In this document: positions 32,874 to 41,822 of the stretch, in pieces
Numbering within the stretch: position 1 is the first letter of the stretch
How the letters are laid out: every line of letters begins with the position of its first letter
NCBI GenBank assembly: GCA_036504875.1
Contig: DASXUK010000072.1
Location: forward strand, 1-64,000
Direction: 5' to 3'
Source: JACPFJ01 sp036504875
GTDB taxonomy: Bacteria > Desulfobacterota > Desulfuromonadia > Geobacterales > Pseudopelobacteraceae
DNA: 64,000 nt
Notes under the pieces: model-generated
The model's input: the letters and a program-made list of their open reading frames with translations, nothing else
The model's database searches: none
What the model was told of the DNA's origin: nothing
Translations under genes and position numbers: made by a program

Positions 32874-34409
32874 ATGAGCTTTTCTTCTCATAAAAATGGC
32901 AAAGCAAGCACCAGCAGCCAATTGCAGTACATGCTGCTGGTGCTCATTCTAGTTGCCATTTCCCTTTGCTACGGTAATATCCTCAATGGAGAACTGCAGT
33001 TCGATGATGATGTTTTCATCAATCCTTCGCTAGCTGATGTTAGGCTACTCCCCCTTACCTATTCCAATCTTACAAGCTTTCTAAGTGGCAACCGCCTTTT
33101 AACGCAACAGACATTCGCCTTAAATTATCATTTGGGCGGCTTGAGTGTCTTCGGCTACCACCTGACAAACATTGTCCTGCATATGGGCTCGGTTTTGCTG
33201 GTGTTTATTTTCGTGCAAATGCTTCTTCAGCGCGTAAAGGCGAAGGAAAAGGTTAGCTTCGATGTTGTTCCTTTTGCTCTCTTTGTGACAGCGATCTTTG
33301 CTCTTCATCCTTTACAAACCGAATCTGTTTCCTACATTGTCCAAAGATCAGAAGTACTGGCCTCACTGTTTTACCTGGGTTGCCTGATTGCCCTGCTTGG
33401 TTATTCAAGCAGCAAAAAAGCCACGGCGCTTGGTTGGTGGCTGCTGAGCCTTTTGTTTTTTATTGCTGGCTGGGGTAGCAAAGAAATCATTATTACGGCA
33501 CCGCTCGCTTATTTACTTTGCGTTCTCTACGTCGGTGACAAAGCGTCACTTAAAAAAGCGGTTAAAGGCCTGCTCCCTTATCTGGCGACCGGGGCAACAT
33601 TGGGATGCCTGAGATTGTTAAGCCTTGATAACAGCCAGGAAGCGGGATTCTCTTCTTTTGATCAGGGTGCAGCGGTTTATTTGCTTACTCAGTTAAAAGT
33701 GATTGTTCGATATCTGCAACTGTTCTTTTTCCCTGTCGGGCAAAACATTGACCACGATATAAGCATTGTCACTGGCATGCCTGGTTTTGAGAGTTTTTTT
33801 TATATCACCCTCTGGCTGTGTCTGATAGCTGCGGCGATCTACCTGTTGCTTATAAAAACAGGGGAATATCGGCACCAACTGCGTTTGATCGGTTTTGGAT
33901 TGCTCTGGTTTTTGGTGCTGTTATTGCCAACTTCTTCGTTCATACCCATCAGAGATGTAATGGCGGAACATCGGACCTATCTTCCTCTTTTGGGAATTTC
34001 TATTACGGTAGTTGCTTTTTTTGATCTTATTCTGAAAAAATGGCGCGTAAACCCCACCGCCACCTTGGCCTTATGCCTTGCAATTCCAATAATTATCGCA
34101 TTAGCTTGCACGACCTGTGAACGTAACAAAGTCTGGCAGACAAAATTAACTCTCTGGCAGGATGCTGCCTTTAAATCACCTCATAAGTCCCGCCCGCACA
34201 ATAATCTCGCCAATTCTTATTTTCTACTCGGGAATTATCCCGCTGCTGCTGGGCATTATCAAAAAGCAATCCAGCTTGACCAGAACAATTTGGAACCATA
34301 TTATAACCTCGCTCTGACGCTGAAAAATCTGGGAAGGATTGATGAGGCCCTTCAGGTTCATCGGAAGTTCGTAACTCTGGTGGGCAGAAAAAATGCTATC
34401 TCAAAATAA
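32874..34409 (+). CDS. GT-C-type membrane glycosyltransferase-like protein with C-terminal TPRs
   Basis: A 511-residue protein with about ten membrane helices, then TPR repeats (NNLANSYFLLGNYPAAAGHYQKAIQLDQ, about residues 445-475, and a second through 500). An acidic FDDD motif in the first exported loop (about residue 44), ALHPLQTESVSYIVQRSEVLASLFYLG and ECERNKVW-like segments resemble TMTC-type GT-C transferases that use lipid-linked sugars. A paralogue with the same motifs lies at 51699. The substrate is unknown. It sits between purD and purE, 19 bp from each, so it would be read in the purine transcript although unrelated to it. Confidence 0.78.
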   Translation: MSFSSHKNGKASTSSQLQYMLLVLILVAISLCYGNILNGELQFDDDVFINPSLADVRLLPLTYSNLTSFLSGNRLLTQQTFALNYHLGGLSVFGYHLTNIVLHMGSVLLVFIFVQMLLQRVKAKEKVSFDVVPFALFVTAIFALHPLQTESVSYIVQRSEVLASLFYLGCLIALLGYSSSKKATALGWWLLSLLFFIAGWGSKEIIITAPLAYLLCVLYVGDKASLKKAVKGLLPYLATGATLGCLRLLSLDNSQEAGFSSFDQGAAVYLLTQLKVIVRYLQLFFFPVGQNIDHDISIVTGMPGFESFFYITLWLCLIAAAIYLLLIKTGEYRHQLRLIGFGLLWFLVLLLPTSSFIPIRDVMAEHRTYLPLLGISITVVAFFDLILKKWRVNPTATLALCLAIPIIIALACTTCERNKVWQTKLTLWQDAAFKSPHKSRPHNNLANSYFLLGNYPAAAGHYQKAIQLDQNNLEPYYNLALTLKNLGRIDEALQVHRKFVTLVGRKNAISK

Positions 34410-34427
34410 CAATTGGAGGAAATATCT

Positions 34428-34928
34428 ATGACCACTCCGCTGGTTCTCATAGTAATGGGAAGCGAATCAGACCTGCCGGTGATGCAGGAAACAGCAGATA
34501 TTCTGGATAAATTTGCGGTGCCCTGGGAGATGAGAATCTCGTCTGCCCATCGTTCACCAGCAAGAACAATGGCGCTTGCGTCGGGCGCAGCAGAAAGGGG
34601 TATTAAGATTGTTATTGCCGGAGCCGGCATGGCTGCGCATCTGGCCGGCGTAGTTGCCGCCAAGACAATCTTGCCTGTAATTGGTGTTCCTATGCCTGGT
34701 GGCGCATTGAATGGTGTAGATGCCTTATACTCTACAGTCCAGATGCCAGGAGGCATACCGGTTGCGACGATGGCCATTGGCAAGGCCGGCGCTAAGAACG
34801 CCGGTATTTTTGCGGTGCAGGTGTTGGCATTGGCTGATGAACGGCTTTGTCAGGCATTGCTGGATTATCGTCAGGAAATGGATCAGGAAGTTGAGAGCAA
34901 AGATGCAAGCATTCAGAAAATAATTTAA
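34428..34928 (+). CDS. purE: N5-carboxyaminoimidazole ribonucleotide mutase
   Basis: A 166-residue class I PurE, which moves the carboxyl group of N5-CAIR to give CAIR. MGSESDLPVM, ISSAHRSPARTMA, GAGMAAHLAGVVAAKT and LPVIGVPM are the characteristic blocks, and the catalytic His lies in SSAHRSP. The ATG at 34428 is selected by GGAGGA 8 nt upstream. It completes the purH-purD-purE group after the intervening GT-C gene. Confidence 0.97.
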   Translation: MTTPLVLIVMGSESDLPVMQETADILDKFAVPWEMRISSAHRSPARTMALASGAAERGIKIVIAGAGMAAHLAGVVAAKTILPVIGVPMPGGALNGVDALYSTVQMPGGIPVATMAIGKAGAKNAGIFAVQVLALADERLCQALLDYRQEMDQEVESKDASIQKII

Positions 34929-35017
34929 TAGATGATTCAAACACGTTTTTTCAATCACTTACGATCTCCATACTAATACAAGCTCATTTGAATGACACTA
35001 TGAAAAAAAGCTTTTTG

Positions 35018-35045
35018 TTGACATCGATAGAGAGCATGTAGTAAA
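35018..35045 (+). promoter_or_regulatory. Possible sigma-70 promoter for the ppcA-like gene
   Basis: A perfect -35 TTGACA lies at 35018-35023. The -10 region about 17 nt downstream reads only GTAAAA within an A-rich tract, so the match is partial. The gene starts 32 nt further on. Confidence 0.45.
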
Positions 35046-35076
35046 AAAATTAAAAATTTTAGATGGAGGAGTTAAA

Positions 35077-35346
35077 ATGAAAAGAACAATCGTTGCTATG
35101 TTTGCTATTGTCGCATTTGCTGGGTCCGCTTTTGCTGTAACCGATGTTATCGAGATGAAGAAAAACGTCAAATTCAACCACAAAAAACACCAGGATGCAC
35201 TGAAGGATTGCACCAAATGCCATGCAAAGCCCGAAGGTGGCAAAATTGAAGGCTTTGGCAAAGACCTTGCTCACGGTAAGGCTTGCAAAGGCTGCCATGC
35301 TGAAATGAAAAAAGGGCCTACCAGCTGCAAGGAATGTCACAAGTAA
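35077..35346 (+). CDS. ppcA: Periplasmic triheme cytochrome c7, PpcA family
   Basis: An 89-residue small cytochrome: a signal peptide to about residue 20 (cleavage near SAFA-V), then three CxxCH motifs (CTKCH, CKGCH, CKECH) in a Lys-rich chain of about 70 residues. This is the size and heme spacing of PpcA-type c7 proteins, which carry electrons across the periplasm between inner-membrane quinol oxidases and outer-membrane conduits, with bis-His heme ligation. GGAGG precedes the ATG. A strong terminator follows, so it is mainly monocistronic. Location upstream of resB-ccsA is as I recall for Geobacter ppcA. Confidence 0.93.
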   Translation: MKRTIVAMFAIVAFAGSAFAVTDVIEMKKNVKFNHKKHQDALKDCTKCHAKPEGGKIEGFGKDLAHGKACKGCHAEMKKGPTSCKECHK

Positions 35347-35371
35347 CAATGCTGCCCAATAATTGATCACC

Positions 35372-35406
35372 AAAAGGGGTAACAACTTGTTTGTTATCCC
35401 TTTTTT
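35372..35406 (+). terminator. Rho-independent terminator after the ppcA-like gene
   Basis: AAAAGGGGTAACA and TGTTATCCCTTTT form a long stem with one internal mismatch, followed by a T tract ending at 35406. Confidence 0.88.
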
Positions 35407-35528
35407 GATTTCCATCCTCTTACAAAAACTCTTCCTCAATAAAAAAAATATTACCTGTTTTGCCAAACTTGAGATATAGTTATTTAGTTTAGACAATATT
35501 AAACAGAATTAACACTCAGGGGGCACCA

Positions 35529-36893
35529 TTGGCAACAACCGAACGCAGCTTTGCACAAATAGTCTGGGATTTCTTTTGTTCTCTAAAGCTGACTTTATTT
35601 TTACTTATATCATTGGCCTTATCATCGATCATCGGTACTGTCTTGCCCCAAGGCCAGTTGCCGCCTGAGTATGTGGCCCAAATTAGCCCGGTTAAGCTGC
35701 AAATTTACAGCAAGCTTGGTTTTTTTGACATGTATCACTCCTGGTGGTTTATCACCCTGCTGTATGTTTTCAGCTTAAACCTTACCAGCTGCTCTATCAA
35801 ACGCCTACCGCATGTGATTAAATTTATCACCGAGCCGGCACTCCTGCTTGCTGAAAACCTGAGAACTGCTTTTTCTCTTAAAAAAGAAGTCTCTTTTTCG
35901 GCGCCGGTTGAGGTTGCTTCAAAAAAAATGGCCGAGTTTATCGGCAAAGAGTTCGCTGCCCCTGTAGTTAGTGAGCATAATGGTGAATATCATATTTTTG
36001 CACAAAAAAGCGCTTGGAGCCGATTGGGTGTTTATGTCGTCCACTTAAGCATTCTGGTAATTTTTGCAGGGGCCATCATAGGTTCATTATTTGGTTACAA
36101 GGGGTTTGTTACTATTGTAGAGGGTTCTAGTGTCTCATCTGTTGAATCCCGAAGCGGTAAGCACATCCCACTGGGTTTCGACCTGCGTTGCGATCAGTTT
36201 TCGGTTTCTTTTTATAACTCTGGTGCTCCCAAGGAATTCAAGAGTATACTCACTGTCCTGGAAAACGGACAACCGATCAAAGATTATACCAATGTGCGCG
36301 TGGTGGTAAATGATCCTTTAACCTACAAAGGGATCACCTTCTATCAGTCGAGCTATGGCCAGGCCAGTGAAGGTGGTGAGCATAACTTTACTGTTACTCA
36401 ACGCGATGGAGGTGCCCCTGAGAATTTTGTTCTTCGTGACGGCAGCTCCGTGACTTTAAAAAATGGAACCATATTCAAGCTTCTTGAAGCCACTCCTGAA
36501 GTCAGACAGTTCATGCCTGAATTTTCCGGCCCTGCGGCCAGAGTCGAGGTAACCGCGAAAGACAAGGCCCCGCAAACTTTTATTGTTTTGAAAAATTATC
36601 CTGAAATTAACGCCCAGCGTGGGGATGAATTTATATTTAATTATCAAGGTTCCAATGCAAAAATGTATACTGGTCTGCAGGTGTCCAGGGACCCGGGGGT
36701 ATGGGTTGTCTGGTTAGGCTGCACCCTGATGGTATTGGGAATCTTTATCGCATTTTTTATGTCCCACAAAAGAATTTGGATTATCGTGTCAAAAGGACAT
36801 GTCCGCATGTACGCCAATGTCAACAAGAATCAGGCTGGTTTCCAGACCCGATTTGATGAGTTAGCCGATAAACTACATAACCTGAAATTCTAG
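35529..36893 (+). CDS. resB: ResB/Ccs1 System II cytochrome c maturation protein
   Basis: A 454-residue inner-membrane protein of the System II cytochrome c synthetase. Helices lie at about residues 18-38, 70-90, 160-185 and 390-412, with a large periplasmic domain between the third and the last. SLKLTLFLLISLALSSIIGTVLPQ and the WWFITLLYVFSLNLTSCSIKRLP segment are characteristic. It works with CcsA to deliver heme to apocytochromes outside the membrane. The start is TTG at 35529, with GGGGG upstream. ccsA follows after 17 bp. Dedicated maturation genes beside multiheme cytochromes suggest specialisation for them. Confidence 0.93.
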   Translation: MATTERSFAQIVWDFFCSLKLTLFLLISLALSSIIGTVLPQGQLPPEYVAQISPVKLQIYSKLGFFDMYHSWWFITLLYVFSLNLTSCSIKRLPHVIKFITEPALLLAENLRTAFSLKKEVSFSAPVEVASKKMAEFIGKEFAAPVVSEHNGEYHIFAQKSAWSRLGVYVVHLSILVIFAGAIIGSLFGYKGFVTIVEGSSVSSVESRSGKHIPLGFDLRCDQFSVSFYNSGAPKEFKSILTVLENGQPIKDYTNVRVVVNDPLTYKGITFYQSSYGQASEGGEHNFTVTQRDGGAPENFVLRDGSSVTLKNGTIFKLLEATPEVRQFMPEFSGPAARVEVTAKDKAPQTFIVLKNYPEINAQRGDEFIFNYQGSNAKMYTGLQVSRDPGVWVVWLGCTLMVLGIFIAFFMSHKRIWIIVSKGHVRMYANVNKNQAGFQTRFDELADKLHNLKF

Positions 36894-36910
36894 GGGAGGT
36901 TTCAAACAGT

Positions 36911-37759
36911 ATGACTAGTTCGCTGTTATTTAACATTACAACACTTGCCTATATGGCATCTATGGTGCTTTTTTTCGCCTTTCTTGCCAGCAGGAATAAG
37001 ACCCTGGGTCTAACCGGGAGTTTAACCGCTTATGCGGGTCTTGCCATCCAGACCCTTGCAATCGGGCTGCGCTGGAAAGAATCTTATGATCTGGGGGTGG
37101 GACATGCTCCCCTCTCAAATCTTTACGAGTCAGTGGTTTTCTTTTCTTGGACCATTATTCTCATCTTTGCATTTATAGATATCAAATATAAGTACCGTAT
37201 CGTAGGTGCTTTCGTTGTTCCCTTCGCGCTGCTTGGAATGGCTTGGGCACAACTAAGTTTAAATACCGGGATAGAACCTCTGGTTCCAGCGCTGCAAAGC
37301 AATTGGCTCCTGTATCACGTTGTTACCTGCTTCCTCGGCTATGCCGCTTTTGCGGTGGCTTGCGGTATTTCCATCATGTACCTTATAAAGGCAAAGCATG
37401 AAGAAGGTGGCTCAGCCGCTTCAGCGGGTGGTATCATGGCCATGTTTCCTCCCATCAAAATATTGGATGATCTGAATTATCGATCAATCATGATCGGTTT
37501 TCCTTTACTGACTCTCGGCATTATAACAGGCGCCGCCTGGGCTAATTATGCCTGGGGAACCTACTGGAGCTGGGACCCTAAGGAAACCTGGTCCTTGATC
37601 GTCTGGTTCGTTTATGCCGCCTTCCTGCATGCGCGCTTCACCAGGGGTTGGGTCGGTAAAAGAGCGGCTTGGTTGTCGATTATCGGCTTTGCCGCCACGA
37701 TCTTCTGCTACCTGGGTGTCAATCTCTTCCTGTCAGGTCTTCACAGCTACGGTAGATGA
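36911..37759 (+). CDS. ccsA: CcsA/ResC heme handling protein for cytochrome c maturation
   Basis: A 282-residue protein with about eight helices. The heme-binding WWD segment is clear: WGTYWSWDPKETWSLIVWFVYA (about residues 217-238), flanked by His residues in LLYHVVTCFLGYA and FLHARF. With ResB it forms the cytochrome c synthetase. AGGGGAGG precedes the ATG. It overlaps the next cytochrome gene by 4 bp (ATGA), so maturation factors and their likely substrates are translationally coupled. Confidence 0.95.
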   Translation: MTSSLLFNITTLAYMASMVLFFAFLASRNKTLGLTGSLTAYAGLAIQTLAIGLRWKESYDLGVGHAPLSNLYESVVFFSWTIILIFAFIDIKYKYRIVGAFVVPFALLGMAWAQLSLNTGIEPLVPALQSNWLLYHVVTCFLGYAAFAVACGISIMYLIKAKHEEGGSAASAGGIMAMFPPIKILDDLNYRSIMIGFPLLTLGIITGAAWANYAWGTYWSWDPKETWSLIVWFVYAAFLHARFTRGWVGKRAAWLSIIGFAATIFCYLGVNLFLSGLHSYGR

Positions 37760-38760
37760 AGAGGACTTTACTTTTCAGTGCGTTCCTGGTCGGGACCTAC
37801 GTGCTCATCTTATCGATGACGCTCAGTCACCGCGATGCTGCCGGGTATGAAAATTGTGGTTGTCATCCGGATAAGGCTGACAAGCAATTTATTCACAAAC
37901 CGGTTGGCGAAGGAAAGTGCGAATCATGCCATAAACCTTCTGGCCAAAAACATCCCCGAGTCAAAAAAGAAGCCTTCATTCTTGCCGACAACGGCAAGGC
38001 AGGCTTATGCAAAGAATGCCATGAACCCAAAGACACCATGAAATTTGTTCATGGCCCGGTCAAGAAAGGTGACTGCCTTGCTTGTCACGATGTCCACCAA
38101 AGCGACAACAAATCCCAGTTAAAGGCCCCCGGTGGTCAACTTTGTTTCATGTGCCACGAAAAAGCAAAATTTTATCGTGAGCACCCTCATAAGCCAATTG
38201 CCGAAGCCAAATGTACAGGCTGCCATGACCCGCATCAATCTAATGTTAAATATATGCTAAAGGGCCAAGGTAAACAGCTCTGTATTCTATGTCATAATAA
38301 GCAAACCTTTACCGGCAAATCAGTACATGCTCCGATACAAAAAAATGACTGCGGAGCCTGTCATGTGACCCACGGCACTCCTTTTTCTAATTTACTGAAA
38401 AAGGAATTTCCCGAGGAACTTTACCTGCCATTCAGCAAAGAGAAATATGGACTTTGCTTCAGCTGTCACAACGATAAACTGGCCGACGACCTGGATACCG
38501 AAACACAAACCAACTTTAGAAACGGCAATATCAATATCCACTACATTCATATTAAAAAGAACGAAAAAGGAAGATCCTGCAAAACCTGTCATGATCCGCA
38601 TGCCGCCGGGCAGTTGCGCCTTATCTCAGACAAGATCCCTGGATTTGGCAAATGGAGAATCCCCATTCGCTATACTAAAACAAACAATGGCGGAACCTGT
38701 GTGGTAGGCTGCCACAAACCCAAGTCCTATGATCGCATAAACCCAGTCAACAACCCCTGA
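37756..38760 (+). CDS. Multiheme cytochrome c with nine canonical sites and two unusual ones
   Basis: A 334-residue exported cytochrome of the doubled-CxxCH kind. After an N-terminal signal/anchor there are nine CxxCH motifs (CESCH, CKECH, CLACH, CFMCH, CTGCH, CILCH, CGACH, CFSCH, CKTCH), set in repeats of the form HxPVxxGxCxxCHxxH. Two extra Cys-His groups are not canonical: CGCH at residues 34-37 (one residue between Cys) and CVVGCH near 318 (three between). Either could bind heme through the dedicated ResB/CcsA pair or bind another metal. It is coupled to ccsA and followed at once by the eight-heme gene. The role is probably periplasmic or outer-membrane electron transfer. Confidence 0.87.
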   Translation: MKRTLLFSAFLVGTYVLILSMTLSHRDAAGYENCGCHPDKADKQFIHKPVGEGKCESCHKPSGQKHPRVKKEAFILADNGKAGLCKECHEPKDTMKFVHGPVKKGDCLACHDVHQSDNKSQLKAPGGQLCFMCHEKAKFYREHPHKPIAEAKCTGCHDPHQSNVKYMLKGQGKQLCILCHNKQTFTGKSVHAPIQKNDCGACHVTHGTPFSNLLKKEFPEELYLPFSKEKYGLCFSCHNDKLADDLDTETQTNFRNGNINIHYIHIKKNEKGRSCKTCHDPHAAGQLRLISDKIPGFGKWRIPIRYTKTNNGGTCVVGCHKPKSYDRINPVNNP

Positions 38761-38762
38761 GG

Positions 38763-39755
38763 ATGAGAATGATTAAAGTTTCATCCATCATAGCCTATAT
38801 AATTATTTTAACTACTGGTACAGCCTTTGCGACTGTGGAATTCATTTACCCGGCACCGAGCACCTGGGTAAAAAATGCTAATCACCTCATACTGAAATTA
38901 AACCAGAACGATCTAACCGCAATTCGGATCTCCGTGAATGGCTTGCAAAGCGATATGATCGATGTCGGCAGCCCGGAATATAAAAAATTGTTTCAGGATT
39001 TCTTTATCGCCCAGACTGTCTGGGACAATGGAAGAAATAGCATCCTGGTTGATTTGTTTACTGGAGGACAAAAAATAGAGTCGGCTAAACTGGAAATTTT
39101 TTATTTACCGGCCGAGACATCTCAGCAAGCCCCACCTGAATTCACATCCAATACCGTGCATGTTCCCAATACTGAACGTTTATGTGCAGCATGCCATAAC
39201 GTGAATCCCACACCTGCCCAGATGAACAGTAGCCTTGAAAAAGAAAACCCCTGCTACAGGTGCCATAAGAAAATGCTGAGTTCAAGATACGTCCATGGCC
39301 CTGCCGGAACCTATTCATGCGGATTCTGCCATTCGAATAAGGGCAAACCCAAACACACCGTACCTAAAAGAGGAGCGGCTCTGTGTTACGAATGTCACTC
39401 GGATATGGCAGCTCAGATCAAAAAAAGAAAATTTATCCATGGACCGATTGAGGCAGGCATGTGTGAGGTATGTCATGACTCCCACGGCAGTCCGAATGAA
39501 TCTCAATTACGGTTGCCGATCAATGAGCTATGCCTGTCATGCCATGGACATATAAAAACGCAGGTTCATGTTGTCCGAACAACCAACGGCGAGGGTCATC
39601 CGCTTAAAGACAAACCGGACCCGGCCAAAAAAGCTACCGGTAGGAACATGAGCTGCATCTCCTGCCATAACCCGCATGCTGCCGATGTCCGTTACTATTT
39701 CGTCAACAATGCCGAAGATCGCATGCAGCTCTGCCAGATGTGCCACAACAAATAA
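38763..39755 (+). CDS. Eight-heme cytochrome c with N-terminal beta domain
   Basis: A 330-residue exported protein. A signal peptide (to about residue 22) is followed by a beta-rich domain (residues about 24-120, FIYPAPSTWV ... LEIFYLP) with no Cys. The heme part has eight CxxCH motifs (CAACH, CYRCH, CGFCH, CYECH, CEVCH, CLSCH, CISCH, CQMCH), again in the HGPxxxGxCxxCHxxHG pattern of its upstream neighbour. The beta domain could dock to another protein or to the NHL propeller. An in-frame ATG at 38769 has better spacing from the GAGG at 38759 and may be the true start. It lies 2 bp past the previous stop. Confidence 0.87.
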   Translation: MRMIKVSSIIAYIIILTTGTAFATVEFIYPAPSTWVKNANHLILKLNQNDLTAIRISVNGLQSDMIDVGSPEYKKLFQDFFIAQTVWDNGRNSILVDLFTGGQKIESAKLEIFYLPAETSQQAPPEFTSNTVHVPNTERLCAACHNVNPTPAQMNSSLEKENPCYRCHKKMLSSRYVHGPAGTYSCGFCHSNKGKPKHTVPKRGAALCYECHSDMAAQIKKRKFIHGPIEAGMCEVCHDSHGSPNESQLRLPINELCLSCHGHIKTQVHVVRTTNGEGHPLKDKPDPAKKATGRNMSCISCHNPHAADVRYYFVNNAEDRMQLCQMCHNK

Positions 39756-39770
39756 ACGGAGAATCAAGTG

Positions 39771-40841
39771 ATGTTTAAAGTATTTTTAACCATAATGATG
39801 TTGATCTTCATCTGCGCCTGCTCATCTCCACAAGTCGTTCGAAAAAGGATCTTTTGGCCGATCCCCCCCAATGAACCTCGGATTGAATGGATCGGCCTGT
39901 ACTCAACCAAAGCCGACTTGCAGTCAGGCGAGTCATCGCTGTTCAACATGGTTGTCGGCGACGATGATAATTTCAGTTTAAATGGACCTCTTTCAATTGC
40001 CAGCGATGGTATGGGGAAAGTCTATGTTACCGACGGTGAGACAGCATCAGCCTATAGTTTTGACTTCAATAAAAAGGATGTCTATACCCTCGGTGGAAAT
40101 TCGTGGTTAGGCACCATTAAACATGTAACCGGTGTTTCCGTTGACTCAAAAGGCAATGCGTATGTTGCTGATTCTTCGTACCGAAAAATCTATGTAGCTG
40201 ATAAGGATAATAACCCCCTTAAGGTCCTGGACCTTTCTGCTCATCTGAAGAGTATAGGAATGTTTGCTATAGATAAACGTGCCAATCGACTGATCATACC
40301 TGATCTTCGTGAACACAAAATTGTTGTGACTGACCTTGAAGGTAAATTTCTCTTTTCATTTGGGCATAAGGGCGACGAAAAAGGTGAGTTTAATCTGCCT
40401 GTATCAGTAGCAGTTGAAGCGGACGGCACTATCGTTGTCTGTGACTCCTTTAACGCAAGGATTCAACGATTTACTCCCCAAGGCGTGTTTATAAATCTTT
40501 TTGGAAAACGCGGTGATGGGGCTGGCGAATTTGCTATAATCAAAGGGGTTGCTGTTGATAGTGAAGGGCACATTTACGTCACTGATGGAAAAGAAAATCG
40601 CGTTTCGGTATTTTCTACGACAGGCGAAAATCTGCTTGTTTTTGGTGGTAAATACGCTCAGATGAGCTATGAGGTTGTAGCAGCGGGAGGTTTTTTTGTT
40701 CCGCAAGGCATCTATATCGACCAGAATGATCGGATCTACATCGTCGACCAACGAAATCGTCGCTTTCAAGTTTTTCAATACCTTAATACTGATTACTTGT
40801 CTAAGTTCCCGGTTAAGCCAGCGGTGCCCAACGCTAAATAA
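39771..40841 (+). CDS. NHL-repeat beta-propeller lipoprotein (first copy)
   Basis: About 356 residues. The signal peptide ends with a lipobox FICAC, so the mature protein is lipid-anchored. The remainder is a run of NHL repeats with the pattern GPLSIASDGMGKVYVTD, NLPVSVAVEADGTIVVCDSFNARIQRF and IKGVAVDSEGHIYVTDGKENRVSVF, about six blades. A paralogue of the same size lies at 41882, and both share an opening of Cys then RxFWPxPP. In my recall an NHL protein also precedes omcE in Geobacter. It may help secretion, assembly or surface attachment of the tetraheme cytochrome. The ATG at 39771 is preferred over a GTG at 39768. Confidence 0.87.
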   Translation: MFKVFLTIMMLIFICACSSPQVVRKRIFWPIPPNEPRIEWIGLYSTKADLQSGESSLFNMVVGDDDNFSLNGPLSIASDGMGKVYVTDGETASAYSFDFNKKDVYTLGGNSWLGTIKHVTGVSVDSKGNAYVADSSYRKIYVADKDNNPLKVLDLSAHLKSIGMFAIDKRANRLIIPDLREHKIVVTDLEGKFLFSFGHKGDEKGEFNLPVSVAVEADGTIVVCDSFNARIQRFTPQGVFINLFGKRGDGAGEFAIIKGVAVDSEGHIYVTDGKENRVSVFSTTGENLLVFGGKYAQMSYEVVAAGGFFVPQGIYIDQNDRIYIVDQRNRRFQVFQYLNTDYLSKFPVKPAVPNAK

Positions 40842-40946
40842 CCGAACTACATAAAATTAAAAGTCATATAACCAGCCACTCATTAGATTTGTTACTCTCG
40901 CCTTGATAATCCTTTGGTATTGTTGAAGTTTATTTTTTCAAACTAT

Positions 40947-40962
40947 TGGCATTTGGTTTGCA
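40947..40962 (+). promoter_or_regulatory. Sigma-54 promoter upstream of the OmcE-like gene
   Basis: TGGCAT-TTGGT-TTGCA matches the -24/-12 consensus (TGGCAC-N5-TTGC) in all but one base, with GG and GC 10 bases apart. The start would be near 40973, giving a leader of about 115 nt before the ATG at 41090. The rest of the interval 40842-41089 is AT-rich with no gene. Confidence 0.78.
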
Positions 40963-41089
40963 ATAATTTTTAAAATCTTTTTGATACCTGACAAACAACT
41001 TATTAATTGATGAAAGGAGATTTACTGAGGTACACAAGTGGAACCAAAATTTTTACCTAAATCTATATTTAAAAAAGAAAGGAATAACG

Positions 41090-41800
41090 ATGAAAAGAAT
41101 ACTCATGGCAACAGCTCTAACCCTTATGTTTGCAAGCCTTTCCTTTGGCCTGACCATCAAAGGATCCAAGCATGATCTCTCATCTGCTTCAGGCCCTAAT
41201 GCCAACCTGAAATCAACCAACCAGAACCAGATCTGTATTTTCTGCCATACCCCGCATAATGCAACCAAAAATGTTCCGCTTTGGAACCGTTCGGCCCCCA
41301 ACACCGCCTCTGCAGCCTATAAACTGTACACCTCCAGTGCCACCTTAATTGAGGCAAAAAAGGCTGGCGGAGCCAAGCTTTATGATGACAGCCTCTCGAT
41401 TTTCTGCCTGAGCTGCCATGACGGGACTATTGCAAATATTGCAGCAAAAGTTGTCAATTCAGGTGTTACCACTGATACCCTGCAGACCAACCTCGCTGCC
41501 GGAACACCTGCTTGGACCTTGAGAAATGGTAAAACACCCGCCAATCTTGGTTCCGATTTTACCAATGATCATCCGATTGGATTCACTTTTCCTGCCAGCG
41601 GCAACCCCAATCTGCATACAGTAGTTGAGGTACAGACTAGCTTTGGTGATGCCACTAAAAACGTCTTTTTCAAATCAACAGGCGGAGCAGGCCAAATGGA
41701 GTGTTCCAGCTGCCACAAGGTGCATGACAATGCCAATGCACCCTTCTTGCGCACCACCAACTCCAGTAGCGCACTTTGCCTTTCTTGCCATGTAAAATAA
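41090..41800 (+). CDS. Tetraheme cytochrome c, OmcE-like (candidate nanowire subunit)
   Basis: A 236-residue exported cytochrome with a clear signal peptide (cleavage near SLSFG-L). Four CxxCH motifs: CIFCHTPHN near residue 49, CLSCH near 108, CSSCH near 206 and CLSCH at the very C-terminus. Length, heme number and the CxFCHTPHN opening match the OmcE family, whose Geobacter member polymerises into extracellular cytochrome filaments. Gene order (ppcA, resB, ccsA, two cytochromes, NHL, then this gene) agrees with the omcE locus as I recall it. It has its own sigma-54 promoter and a strong terminator, so it is expressed as a separate, highly regulated unit. AAAGGAA precedes the ATG. Confidence 0.85.
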   Translation: MKRILMATALTLMFASLSFGLTIKGSKHDLSSASGPNANLKSTNQNQICIFCHTPHNATKNVPLWNRSAPNTASAAYKLYTSSATLIEAKKAGGAKLYDDSLSIFCLSCHDGTIANIAAKVVNSGVTTDTLQTNLAAGTPAWTLRNGKTPANLGSDFTNDHPIGFTFPASGNPNLHTVVEVQTSFGDATKNVFFKSTGGAGQMECSSCHKVHDNANAPFLRTTNSSSALCLSCHVK

Positions 41801-41822
41801 CAACTAAGATTGTTTTGTAAGC

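Noticed and set aside
40842..41089. Possible GEMM (cyclic dinucleotide) riboswitch ahead of the OmcE-like gene
   Set aside because: Such riboswitches regulate some Geobacter cytochrome genes, but the conserved core was not seen here or ahead of the other cytochrome genes.
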